This document shows, piece by piece, positions 1-8,400 of a DNA stretch of 64,000 bases. The number at the start of each line of letters is the position of its first letter. Positions within the stretch are counted from its first letter, which is position 1. Under the pieces are notes generated by a model. It worked only from the letters and a program-made list of their open reading frames with translations, had not been told where the DNA came from and searched no databases. A program made the translations under genes and the position numbers. Source of the DNA: Colletes latitarsis (lineage: Eukaryota; Arthropoda; Insecta; Hymenoptera; Colletidae); contig NW_027488365.1 of the NCBI RefSeq assembly GCF_051014445.1, positions 42,790,001 to 42,854,000 of the forward strand, given 5' to 3'.

Positions 1-619
1 TCCGGATGTACCGGTGATCGGAGAGTGTCTCTGCCCCCGCGACCACGTGCCAACCCGACACCATGCGCACGGCGTTGGGGGTCGCGAATCCAACATCCAC
101 GATGGACCCCCCATATCGCCGCACGCATGTGTGCTCCGACCCCCGGTTCAATACCCGGAGGTCGAGCCCCGCCGCCCAATCGCCCAGGATCCCGCCGCGA
201 ACGGAGGTCCTGGGGGATCCCCAAGCCACCGACTTGGCATTAAAATCCCCCAGGACCAGCACCGGCCGGGCCGCGCAGCGCTGCACGCATGCCGCGACCT
301 CGGCCAAGTACAGCTCGAACGCAGCGTGACCGCTACGGGGCGAAATGTAGCACCCCACCACAGCGACTCCCCCCCAGTCCACAGCGACGAATCCCCGACC
401 GCGCTCCAACAAGGAGAACGGTGGGGACCCGTCGCCCCCTCCCCATACCGTCGCCACCAAGCCGTCCGCGTCGCCCACCCAATGAGGGTGATCAGGGACG
501 CGGTACGGCTCGGCGGCGACCGCCAGGCCAACCCCCCACTCCGCGAGGACTTGGGACATCAAGTCCTGTGCCGCGCGGCAGTGGTTGAGGTTGGCCTGGA
601 GGAGGAGGCGGGGCGGCAT
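1..619 (-). CDS. ORF2 N-terminus: retrotransposon endonuclease (partial)
   Basis: This is the first 206 codons of the polymerase ORF, open to the window edge. The start is the ATG at 619-617, which overlaps the ORF1 stop. The product is the exonuclease/endonuclease/phosphatase-fold domain that nicks target DNA to begin target-primed reverse transcription. Expected motifs are present in order: QANLN near residues 8-12, the metal-binding glutamate in AEPY (37), FVAVDWGGVAVVGCYISP at 77-94, GDFNAK with Asp125 and Asn127, SIVDVGFA with Asp175, and SDH at 200-202. Segments 130-150 (S-x-AWGSPR then RGGILGDWA) are also typical of R1-clade enzymes. All catalytic positions I can judge are kept. The reverse transcriptase and C-terminal knuckle should follow beyond base 1. 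The domain call is firm; the exact sublineage is not. Confidence 0.93.
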   Translation of the reverse strand, partial: MPPRLLLQANLNHCRAAQDLMSQVLAEWGVGLAVAAEPYRVPDHPHWVGDADGLVATVWGGGDGSPPFSLLERGRGFVAVDWGGVAVVGCYISPRSGHAAFELYLAEVAACVQRCAARPVLVLGDFNAKSVAWGSPRTSVRGGILGDWAAGLDLRVLNRGSEHTCVRRYGGSIVDVGFATPNAVRMVSGWHVVAGAETLSDHRYIR

Positions 620-621
620 TA
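617..621 (-). promoter_or_regulatory. TAATG stop-start overlap between ORF1 and ORF2
   Basis: On the minus strand the ORF1 stop TAA (621-619) and the ORF2 start ATG (619-617) share one A. This arrangement is known from SART1, another R1-clade element, where UAAUG supports termination-coupled reinitiation of ORF2. Coupled translation here is inferred from that precedent. Confidence 0.85.
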
Positions 622-2496
622 ATTAATGGCCGCGCCAGCCTCCTCCCGGCCGTCCGTCCCCGTAGCACCGTCCACCTCCATCGAGGACGATGCCACCGCC
701 CTCGGCACCGGAGCCGGTGCAGCCCGCCTCTTCCTCTCCTTCCGGGAGGGGGGGGAGCACTTCTTGCTCCCCACCCTGTGATCGGCTGGCCTCCCCATGT
801 CCGCACACAACGGGCAGTGGGGGGCCGCCGAGCACTGGCTCGCACGGTGCTCTTTGGCACCGCAGCGGTAACACTGACCGCTGCGGTCCACCGGCGAGGT
901 GCACCACTGCCTCACGTGCCCCAATTCGAGGCAGCGGTGACACTGGAGCGGGCGCGGCGCGAGGATTTCCACTCGCGCCGAAACCCACCCCACCAACACC
1001 CTCCCGGATTCCGCCACCTTACGGGCGGCGGAGAGGGGGCACCGGGCCCACACCGACCCGAGGCCGGAGGGCGACCTGCGGATCTCTCCGACCCGCAGAT
1101 CCTCCACAGGACAGTCCCCCGCCCTCGCAAGGGCACGGGACACATCCTGTGCGCTGACCGAGTCGTCCAGCCCACAAACGCGCATCTCCGTGCGCTTCGT
1201 GGGCCGGGCGACCCGGACACCTCGCTCGCCCAGCTGCTCCCGGAGCCTCTGGGCGAGACGATCCGCCTTCGCGCCGCCTTCTGCACCGGGGATCTCCAGC
1301 AAGAGACCCCCGGTCACGGCCCTCTTCGCCCTCACGGAGGCGATGCCCAGCTCTTCCAGGGAGATATTCTCCCTGGCGAGCCGCATCGCCTCCGCGAGGG
1401 TCAGGTCGCCCCCCTGCGCAACGGTCAGCGTCACCGCTGCCGTTTTTGGGGGACGACCTGGTCGTGCCTTTCCGACCTTCGCGGCCTTTACCTTGGCCGC
1501 CGGCGGCGGAGGCGGAGGCTGCGGTTGCGAGGCCTTCCTCGCCGCCCGCTTCGCCTTCCGCCCCACCACCTCACTCCACGCCACCCCCCCTTGGGAGGGT
1601 GCTGTGGAGGACGCGACCACCGCGACCACGGGTACACCACCCCCCTTGGGGGTCGCGACCCGGGGCCCTGGTGCCGCAACGCTGGGCGGAGCCTTCACTC
1701 CGCCCTTCTTTGCCTTCCCCGACTGTACTGGAACAGGTCGGGGAGGCACCGCCTTCCTGCTGACCGCTCTTCCGGCGAGGAGCTCCTCCCGGAAGGCGGC
1801 CAGCTTGCCATCAATCATGTCCCCAATCCTCCTCAGAAGATCGTCTTCTGAGGAGGGCGGGGACTTCTTCACGGGCGGAGTGCGGGTGGAGGGGCCCGCG
1901 GTGCCCCGCACCACTGCCGCCGCACTCCGCTTATTTACCTCCGCCGAGGGACGCGGCGGTGGAGGAGGAGGGAGGATGGGAGGAAGGGCCGCGCTGTTCC
2001 ACAGCGCCTCTGCCCTCCTCCTCCCCTGTCGCTCCTCCTCCAACAGGAGCTGCAGACGGGCGTTCCGCCCTCTGAGCTCCCGCGCCGCCTCCCTCATTTC
2101 CTCCGCCGCGGCCTTCAGGGCCTCCGCGCCACCGCTTTTCTGCCCCTTAAAGGCGCAGGCAGCGGCGACTTTCTCCACCCGCCTCAGGGACGAGGAGATC
2201 CTCTCCGATATCTCCTCGGTCACCTCGTCCCTGAGGCAACTCAGCCTCACCGACGGGCTCATCGCCCCGCCCACCTCGACGACGGCCTGCCCCGTCCTCT
2301 TCCTCTTAGAGCCTATGTGGCTCGTGCTGGAGGAGAAGGACGAGACCGACGCCGTCTCGTCGTCCTCCTCCACCCTCCACGAAGCCGGACCTGGCGCTGA
2401 GTGGGGCGCGAGCGCCGCCACCCTAACCCCAACCCCGTCTCCGTCCTCCCCAACCGACAAAACCCGCCCCATCCCCATTTTATTTTCTGAGTCCAT
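619..2496 (-). CDS. ORF1: Gag-like RNA-binding protein with three zinc knuckles
   Basis: Intact 625-residue ORF1. I start it at the ATG at 2496-2494 because the upstream GTG at 2508 is not a normal eukaryotic start and no in-frame ATG lies between it and the upstream stop at 2565-2563. Visible parts: an acidic, Ser-rich N-terminus; a basic KRKR at 64-67 (possible nuclear signal); a charged, heptad-like helical stretch at about 123-167 (likely coiled coil); a polyproline run at about 172-183; a long Ala/Pro/Lys-rich linker; and a conserved R1-clade Gag region at about 365-515. Three knuckles follow: CX2CX4HX4C at 519-532, CX2CX4HX4C at 542-555, and a CX2CX8HX6C variant at 561-580. By family knowledge it packages element RNA and directs it to the nucleus or target chromatin. 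It ends in TAA overlapping the ORF2 start. Confidence 0.95.
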   Translation of the reverse strand: MDSENKMGMGRVLSVGEDGDGVGVRVAALAPHSAPGPASWRVEEDDETASVSSFSSSTSHIGSKRKRTGQAVVEVGGAMSPSVRLSCLRDEVTEEISERISSSLRRVEKVAAACAFKGQKSGGAEALKAAAEEMREAARELRGRNARLQLLLEEERQGRRRAEALWNSAALPPILPPPPPPRPSAEVNKRSAAAVVRGTAGPSTRTPPVKKSPPSSEDDLLRRIGDMIDGKLAAFREELLAGRAVSRKAVPPRPVPVQSGKAKKGGVKAPPSVAAPGPRVATPKGGGVPVVAVVASSTAPSQGGVAWSEVVGRKAKRAARKASQPQPPPPPPAAKVKAAKVGKARPGRPPKTAAVTLTVAQGGDLTLAEAMRLARENISLEELGIASVRAKRAVTGGLLLEIPGAEGGAKADRLAQRLREQLGERGVRVARPTKRTEMRVCGLDDSVSAQDVSRALARAGDCPVEDLRVGEIRRSPSGLGSVWARCPLSAARKVAESGRVLVGWVSARVEILAPRPLQCHRCLELGHVRQWCTSPVDRSGQCYRCGAKEHRASQCSAAPHCPLCADMGRPADHRVGSKKCSPPSRKERKRRAAPAPVPRAVASSSMEVDGATGTDGREEAGAAIN

Positions 2497-2840
2497 AAAA
2501 AATCCCACGAGATGGTCGGAAATAAAGGTCCACCCGGGCAGAGCCGCCTTACCCGGGTAAGCCTAATACTCCGGGGGTTCGGCAGGTTCCCCGGAGGTGG
2601 TCGCTTGGGATTGGGCCTCCTCCCCCAACCATGCATCCCATCGCCGCGCACCATAGCTTAGGATTGGAGGGCGATTTTATAGAGTCGCCATACTCGTGGC
2701 CCAGGCGGTTAAGCCAAGACCCCCGTTCCTCCTGCCGTCACGTACCATTCACAAAACCAATAGGGAATTGTGAATGGGTCGTTGTGACGACCAACAGGAG
2801 GCTTACGGTGTGTGTATGACTCGGGTACCCCGGGTTCGTT
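2497..2840 (-). other. Retrotransposon 5' UTR with presumed internal promoter
   Basis: About 344 bp separate the ORF1 ATG from the first satellite base. It is neither coding nor satellite. By family rule an internal promoter should lie at the 5' end, but I cannot point to specific elements. It holds a compound hairpin (2728-2801) and several copies of CCCGGG (near 2533, 2552 and 2829). The outer boundary is inferred from where satellite homology starts, so it could shift by a few bases. Confidence 0.75.
2728..2801 (-). other. Compound stem-loop in the retrotransposon 5' UTR
   Basis: Three nested perfect stems: CCTCCTG 2728-2734 with 2795-2801 (7 bp), CGTCAC 2736-2741 with 2784-2789 (6 bp), and CCATTCACAA 2745-2754 with 2768-2777 (10 bp), closing a 13-nt loop. 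Small asymmetric internal loops separate them. It would fold within the first ~115 nt of the transcript. Function unknown. Confidence 0.7.
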
Positions 2841-2841
2841 A

Positions 2842-3018
2842 ATCTGGCTTATACTTTCGCCTTTTTCGCAAACTTGTTGGCCAGATCCTGGGTTTTTTCC
2901 GTGTTTGAATCACGTAGTAATGTGGTACCACACTGAGGCAGTCAATTAAACCTGGTTTCGATCAATATTTCACAGGATAACACCGGTTAGGTCTGGGTTA
3001 GGTCTGGGTTATGCCCGC
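2842..3018 (+). repeat. Satellite monomer, family A (example)
   Basis: 177-bp monomer beside the retrotransposon. Family A begins ATCTGGCTTATACTTTCGCC and has CGCAAACTTGTTGGCC. It is phased so that the telomere-like dimer sits near its 3' end (2987-3008). Confidence 0.9.
2987..3008 (+). repeat. Telomere-like (TTAGGTCTGGG)x2 block inside a monomer (example)
   Basis: Two perfect head-to-tail copies of TTAGGTCTGGG at 2987-2997 and 2998-3008, preceded by ACACCGG and followed by TTATGCCCGC. Nearly every monomer carries this dimer intact or with one or two substitutions (TTAGGACTGGG, TTTGGTCTGGG, TTAGGTATGGG, TTAGGTCAGGG, TTAGGTCCGGG). The G-rich strand is always the plus strand. Confidence 0.9.
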
Positions 3019-3195
3019 ATCAGGCTCATGATTTTGCCTTCTTCGCATACTTGTTGACCAGATCCTGGGTTTTTTTCGTGCTTGAATCACGTAGTAATGT
3101 GGTAACACTCTGAAGCAGTCAATTAAACCAGGTTTCGATGAATATTTTAGAGGATAACACCGGTTAGGTCTGGGTTAGGTCCGGGATATGCCCGC
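3019..3195 (+). repeat. Satellite monomer, family B (example)
   Basis: 177-bp monomer of family B, marked by GGCTCATGATTTTGCCTTC, CGCATACTTGTTG and a longer T-run before CGTG. Families A and B are the two most common types and are intermixed in a fixed order within the HOR. Confidence 0.9.
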
Positions 3196-4048
3196 ATCTG
3201 GCTCATGATTTTGCCTTCTTCGCATACTTGTTGGCCAGATCCTGGGTTTTTTTCGTGTTTGAATCACGTAGTAATGTGGTAATACACTGAAACAGTCAAT
3301 TAAACCTGGTTTCGATCAATATTTCAGAGGATAACACCGGTTAGGTCTGGGTTAGGTCCGGGATATGCCCGCATCTGGCTCATGATTTTGCCTTCTTCGC
3401 ATACTTGTTGGCCAGATCCTGGGTTTTTTTCGTGTTTGAATCACGTAGTAATGTGGTAACACACTGAAGCAGTCATTTAAACCAGGTTTCGATGAATATT
3501 TTAGAGGATAACACCGGTTAGGACTGGGTTAGGTCTGGGATATGCGCGCATCTGGCTTATACTTTCGCCTTTTTCGCAAACTTGTTGGCCAGATCCTGGG
3601 TTTTTTCCGTGTTTGAATCACGTAGTAATGTGGTACCACACTGAGGCAGTCAATTAAACCTGGTTTCGATCAATATTTCACAGGATAACACCGGTTAGGT
3701 CTGGGTTAGGTCTGGGTTATGCCCGCATCAGGCTCATGATTTTGCCTTCTTCGCATACTTGTTGACCAGATCCTGGGTTTTTTTCGTGCTTGAATCACGT
3801 AGTAATGTGGTAACACACTGAAGCAGTCATTTAAATCAGGTTTCGATGAATATTTTAGAGGATAACACCGGTTAGGTCTGGGTTAGGTCTGGTATATGCG
3901 AGCATCTGGCTTATACTTTCGCTTTTTTCGCAAACTTGTTGGCCAGATCATGGGATTTTTCCGTGTTTGAATCACGTAGTAATGTTGTACCACACTGAGG
4001 CAGTCAATTAAACCTGGATTCGGACAGTATTTTAGAGGATAACACCGG

Positions 4049-4059
4049 TTAGGTCTGGG
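4049..4059 (+). repeat. Monomer with a single telomere-like 11-mer
   Basis: Only one TTAGGTCTGGG lies between ACACCGG and TTATGCCC. The equivalent monomers in HOR copies 2 and 3 have two, the second reading TTTGGTCTGGG. This one-unit loss explains the 11-bp shorter copy 1. Confidence 0.85.
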
Positions 4060-4246
4060 TTATGCCCGCATCTGGCTCATGATTTTGCCTTCTTCGCATA
4101 CTTGTTGGCCAGATCCTGGGTTTTTTTCGTGTTTGAATCACGTAGTAATGTGGTAACACACTGAAGCAGTCAATTAAACCTGGTTTCGATCAATATTTTA
4201 GAGGATAACACCGGTTAGGTCTGGGTTAGGTCTAGGATATGCGCGC

Positions 4247-4423
4247 ATCTGGCTTATACTTTCTCCTTTTTCGCTAACTTGTTGGCTAGATCCTGGGTTT
4301 TGTCGGGTTTCGAATCACGTAGTAATGTGGTAACACACTGAAGCAGTCAATTAAACCTGGTTTTGATCTATATTTTAGAGGATAACACCGGTTAGGTCTG
4401 GGTTAGGTCTGGGATATGCGCGC
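4247..4423 (+). repeat. Satellite monomer, family D (example)
   Basis: 177-bp monomer of a rarer family: TTATACTTTCTCC, CGCTAACTTGTTGGCTAG, and GGGTTTTGTCGGGTTTCGAATC in place of the long T-run. It recurs at fixed places in each HOR copy (for example near 10,607, 14,507 and 25,647). Confidence 0.85.
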
Positions 4424-5309
4424 ATCTGGCATATACTTTCGCCTTTTTCGCAAACTTGTTGGCCAGATCATGGGATTTTTCCGTGTTTGAATCACGTAGT
4501 AATGTTGTACCACACTGAGGCAGTCAATTAAACCTGGATTCGGACAGTATTTTAGAGGATAACACCGGTTAGGTCTGGGTTTGGTCTGGGTTATGCCCGC
4601 ATCTGGCTCATGATTTTGCCTTCTTCGCATACTTGTTGGCCAGATCCTGGGTTTTTTTCGTGTTTGAATCACGTAGTAATGTGGTAACACACTGAAGCAG
4701 TCAATCAAACCTGGTTTCGATCCATATTTTGGAGGATAACACCGGTTTGGTCTGGGTTAGGTCTGGGTTATGCCCGCATCTGGCTCATGATTTTGCCTTT
4801 TTTCGCATACTTGTTGGCCAGATCCTGGGTTTTTTTCGTGCTTGAATCACGTAGGCATGTGGTAACACACTGAAGCAGTCAATTAAACCTGGTTTCGATC
4901 AATATTTCATAGGATAACACCCGTTAGGTCTGGGTTCGGTCCGGGATATGCCCGCATCTGGCTCATGATTTTGCCTTCTTCGCATACTTGTTGGCCAGAT
5001 CCTGGGTTTTTTTCGTGTTTGAATCACGTAGTAATGTGGTAACACTCTGAAGCAGTCAATTAAACCAGGTTTCGATGAATATTTTGGAGGATAACACCCG
5101 TTAGGTCTGGGTTCGGTCCGGGATATGCCCGCATCTGGCTTATACTTTCGCCTTTTTCGCAAACTTGTTGGCCAGATCCTGGGTTTTTTTCGTGTTTGAA
5201 TCACGTAGGCATGTGGTAACACACTGAAGCAGTCAATTAAACCTGGTTTCGATCAATGTTTTAGAGGATAACACCGGTTAGGTCAGGGTTAGGTCTGGGT
5301 TATGCCCGC

Positions 5310-5486
5310 ATCTGGCTTATACATTCGCCTTTTTCGCAAACTTGTTGGCTAGATCCTGGGTTTTTTTCGGGTTTGAATCACGTGGTAATGTGGTACGACA
5401 CAGAAACAAGCCATTAAACCTGGATTCGGACAGTATTTTAGAGGATAACACCGGTTATGTCTGGGTTAGGTCTGGTATATGCGCGC
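5310..5486 (+). repeat. Satellite monomer, family C (example)
   Basis: 177-bp monomer of the most divergent family: TTATACATTCGCC, GGCTAGATCC, CGGGTTTGAATCACGTGG, TGGTACGACACAGAAACAAG, and a TGGATTCGGACAGTATTTT tail. Repeats at HOR spacing (near 11,322, 22,462, 26,710, 32,722, 36,970 and 45,282). Confidence 0.88.
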
Positions 5487-8400
5487 ATCTGGCTCATGAT
5501 TTTGCCCTCTTCGCATACTTGTTGACCAGATCCTGGTTTTTTTTCGTGTTTGATTCACGTAGTAATGTTGTACCACACTGAGGCAGTCAATTAAACCTGG
5601 ATTCGGACAGTATTTTAGAGGATAACACCGGTTAGGTCTGGGATAGGTCTGGGTTATGCCCGCATCTGGCTCATGATTTTGCCTTCTTCGCATACTTGTT
5701 GGCCAGATCCTCGGTTTTTTTCGTGTTTGAATCACGCAGTAATGTGGTAACACACTGAAGCAGTCAATTAAACCTGGTTTCGATCAATATTTTAGAGGAT
5801 AACACAGGTTAGGTCTGGGTTAGGTCTGGTATATGCGCGCATCTGGCTTATACTTTCGCCTTTTTCGCAAACTTGTTGGCCAGATGATGGGTTTTTTCCG
5901 TGTTTGAATCACGTAGTAATGTTGTACCACACTGAGGCAGACAATTAAACCTGGTTTCGATCAATATTTTACAGGATAACACCGGTTAGGACTGGGTTAG
6001 GTCTGGGTTATGCCCGCATCTGGCTCATGATTTTGCCTTCTTCGCATACTTGTTGGCCAGATCCTGGGTTTTTTTCGTGTTTGAATCACGTAGTAATGTG
6101 GTAACACACTTAAGCAGTCAATTAAACCTGGTTTCGATCAATATTTTAGAGGATAACACCGGTTAGGTCTGGGTTAGGTCTGGGTTATGCCCGCATCTGG
6201 CTCATGATTTTGCCTTCTTCGCATACTAGTTGGCCAGATCCAGGGTTTCTTTCGTGTTTGAATCACGTAGTAATGTGGTAACACACTGAAGCAGTCAATT
6301 AAACCTGGTTTCGATCAATATTTTAGAGGATAACACCGGTTAGGTCTGGGTTAGGTCTGGGTTATGCCCGCATCTGGCTTATACTTTCGCCTTTTTTGCA
6401 AACTTGTTGGCTAGATCCTGGGTTTTTTTCGGGTTTGAATCACGTGGTAATGTGGTACGACACAGAAACAAGCCATTAAACCTGGATTCGGACAGTATTT
6501 TAGATAACACCGGTTAGGTCTGGGTTATGTCTAGGATATGCGCGCATCTGTCTTATACTTTCTCCTTTTTCGTTAACTTGTTGGCTAGATCCTGGGATTT
6601 GTCGGGTTTCGAATCACGTAGTAATGTGGTAACACACTGAAGCAGTCAATTAAACCTGGTTTCGATCTATATTTGAGAGGATAACACCGGTTAGGTCTGG
6701 GTTAGGTCTGGGATATGCGCGCATCTGGCATATACTTTCGCCTTTTTCGCAAACTTGTTGGCCAGATCCTGGGTTTTTTCCGTGTTTGAATCACGTAGTA
6801 ATGTGGTAATACACTGAAGCAGTCAATTAAACCTCGTTTCGATCAATATTTTAGAGGATAACGCCGGTTAGGTCTGGGTTAGGTCTGGGTTATGCCCGCA
6901 TCTGGCTCATGATTTTGCCTTCTTCACATACTTGTTGGCCAGATCCTGGGTTTTTTTCGTGTTTGAATCACGTAGTAATGTGGTAACACAATGAAGCAGT
7001 CAATTAACCCTGGTTTCGATCCATATTTTGGTGGATAACACCGGTTAGGTCTGGGTTTGGTCTGGGTTATGCCCGCATCTGGCTCATGATTTTGCCCTTT
7101 TCGCATACTTGTTGGCCAGATCCTGGGTTTTTTTCGTGTTTGAATCACGTAGTAATGTGGTAACACACTGAAGCAGTCATTTAAACCAGGTTTCGATGAA
7201 TATTTTAGAGGATAACACCGGTTAGGACTGGGTTAGGTCTGGGATATGCGCGCATCTGGCTTATACTTTCGCCTTTTCCGCAAACTTGTTGGCCATATCC
7301 TGGGTTTTTCCGTGTTTGAATCACGTAGTAATGTGGTACCACACTGAGGCAGTCAATTAAACCTGGTTTCGATCAATATTTCACAGGATAACACCGGTTA
7401 GGTCTGGGTTAGGTCTGGGTTATGCCCGCATCAGGCTCATGATTTTGCCTTCTTCGCATACTTGTTGACCAGATCCTGGGTTTTTTTCGTGTTTGAATCA
7501 CGTAGTAATGTGGTAACACATTGAAGCAGTCATTTAAACCAGGTTTCGATGAATATTTTAGAGGATAACACCGGTTAGGTCTGGGTTAGGTCTGGTATAT
7601 GCGCGCATCTGGCTTATACTTTCGCTTTTTTCGCAAACTTGTTGGCCAGATCATGGGATTTTTCCGTGTTTGAATCACGTAGTAATGTTGTACCACACTG
7701 AGGCAGTCAATTAAACCTGGATTCGGACAGTATTTTAGAGGATAACACCGGTTAGGTCTGGGTTTGGTCTGGGTTATGCCCGCATCTGGCTCATGATTTT
7801 GCCTTCTTCGCATACTTGTTGGCCAGATCCTGGGTTTTTTTCGTGTTTGAATCACGTAGTAATGTGATAACACACTGAAGCAGTCAATTAAACCTGGTTT
7901 CGATCAATATTTTAGAGGATAACACCGGTTAGGTCAGGGTTAGGTCTGGGTTATGCCCGCATCTGGCTTATACATTCGCCTTTTTCGCAAACTTGTTGGC
8001 TAGATCCTGGGTTTTTTTCGGGTTTGAATCACGTGGTAATGTGGTACGACACAGAAACAAGCCATTAAACCTGGATTCGGACAGTATTTTAGAGGATAAC
8101 ACCGGTTAGGTATGGGTTAGGTCTGGGATATGCGCGAATCTGGCTTATACTTTCGCCTTTTTCGCAAACTTGTTGGCCAGATCCTGGGTTTTTTTCGTGT
8201 TTGACTCACGTAGTAATGTGGTAACACAATGAAGCAGTCAATTAACCCTGGTTTCGATCCATATTTTAGAGGATAACACCGGTTAGGTCTGGGTTAGGTC
8301 CGGGATATGCCCGCATCTGGCTCATGATTTTGCCTTCTTCGCATACTTGTTGGCCAGATCCTGGGTTTTTTTCGTGTTTGAATCACGTAGTAATGTGGTA

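Larger units (their letters stand above)
1..2840 (-). mobile_element. R1-clade non-LTR retrotransposon, 5' half
   Basis: On the minus strand this stretch reads 5' UTR, Gag-like ORF1, then the start of an endonuclease-type ORF2, the order of a two-ORF non-LTR retrotransposon. ORF1 ends with three Cys-His knuckles and ORF2 starts with an apurinic-like endonuclease whose motifs resemble the R1 clade (R1, TRAS and SART lineages of arthropods). The endonuclease start looks most like TRAS-type members, a judgement from memory of the family. The element is GC-rich, unlike the AT-richer satellite beside it. Its 5' end is placed at about 2840 because recognisable satellite begins at 2841-2842. The reverse transcriptase, 3' UTR and 3' junction lie outside the window. 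Neither frame has a stop or frameshift, so the copy may be recent and possibly active. Confidence 0.93.

Noticed and set aside
2508..2508. Start of ORF1 at the GTG codon at 2508-2506
   Set aside because: GTG is not a usual eukaryotic start. The first in-frame ATG after the upstream stop (2565-2563) is at 2496-2494.
1190..2560. 456-codon plus-strand open frame antisense to ORF1, and other long frames at 14-1851
   Set aside because: They overlap the clearly homologous Gag and endonuclease ORFs on the other strand. They reflect high GC content with few stop codons, and no recognisable domain is present.
2800..2842. LTR or terminal inverted repeat at the right end of the retrotransposon
   Set aside because: The short CCCGGG and GGGTACCC palindromes are not paired with matching ends, and the ORF content is that of a non-LTR element.
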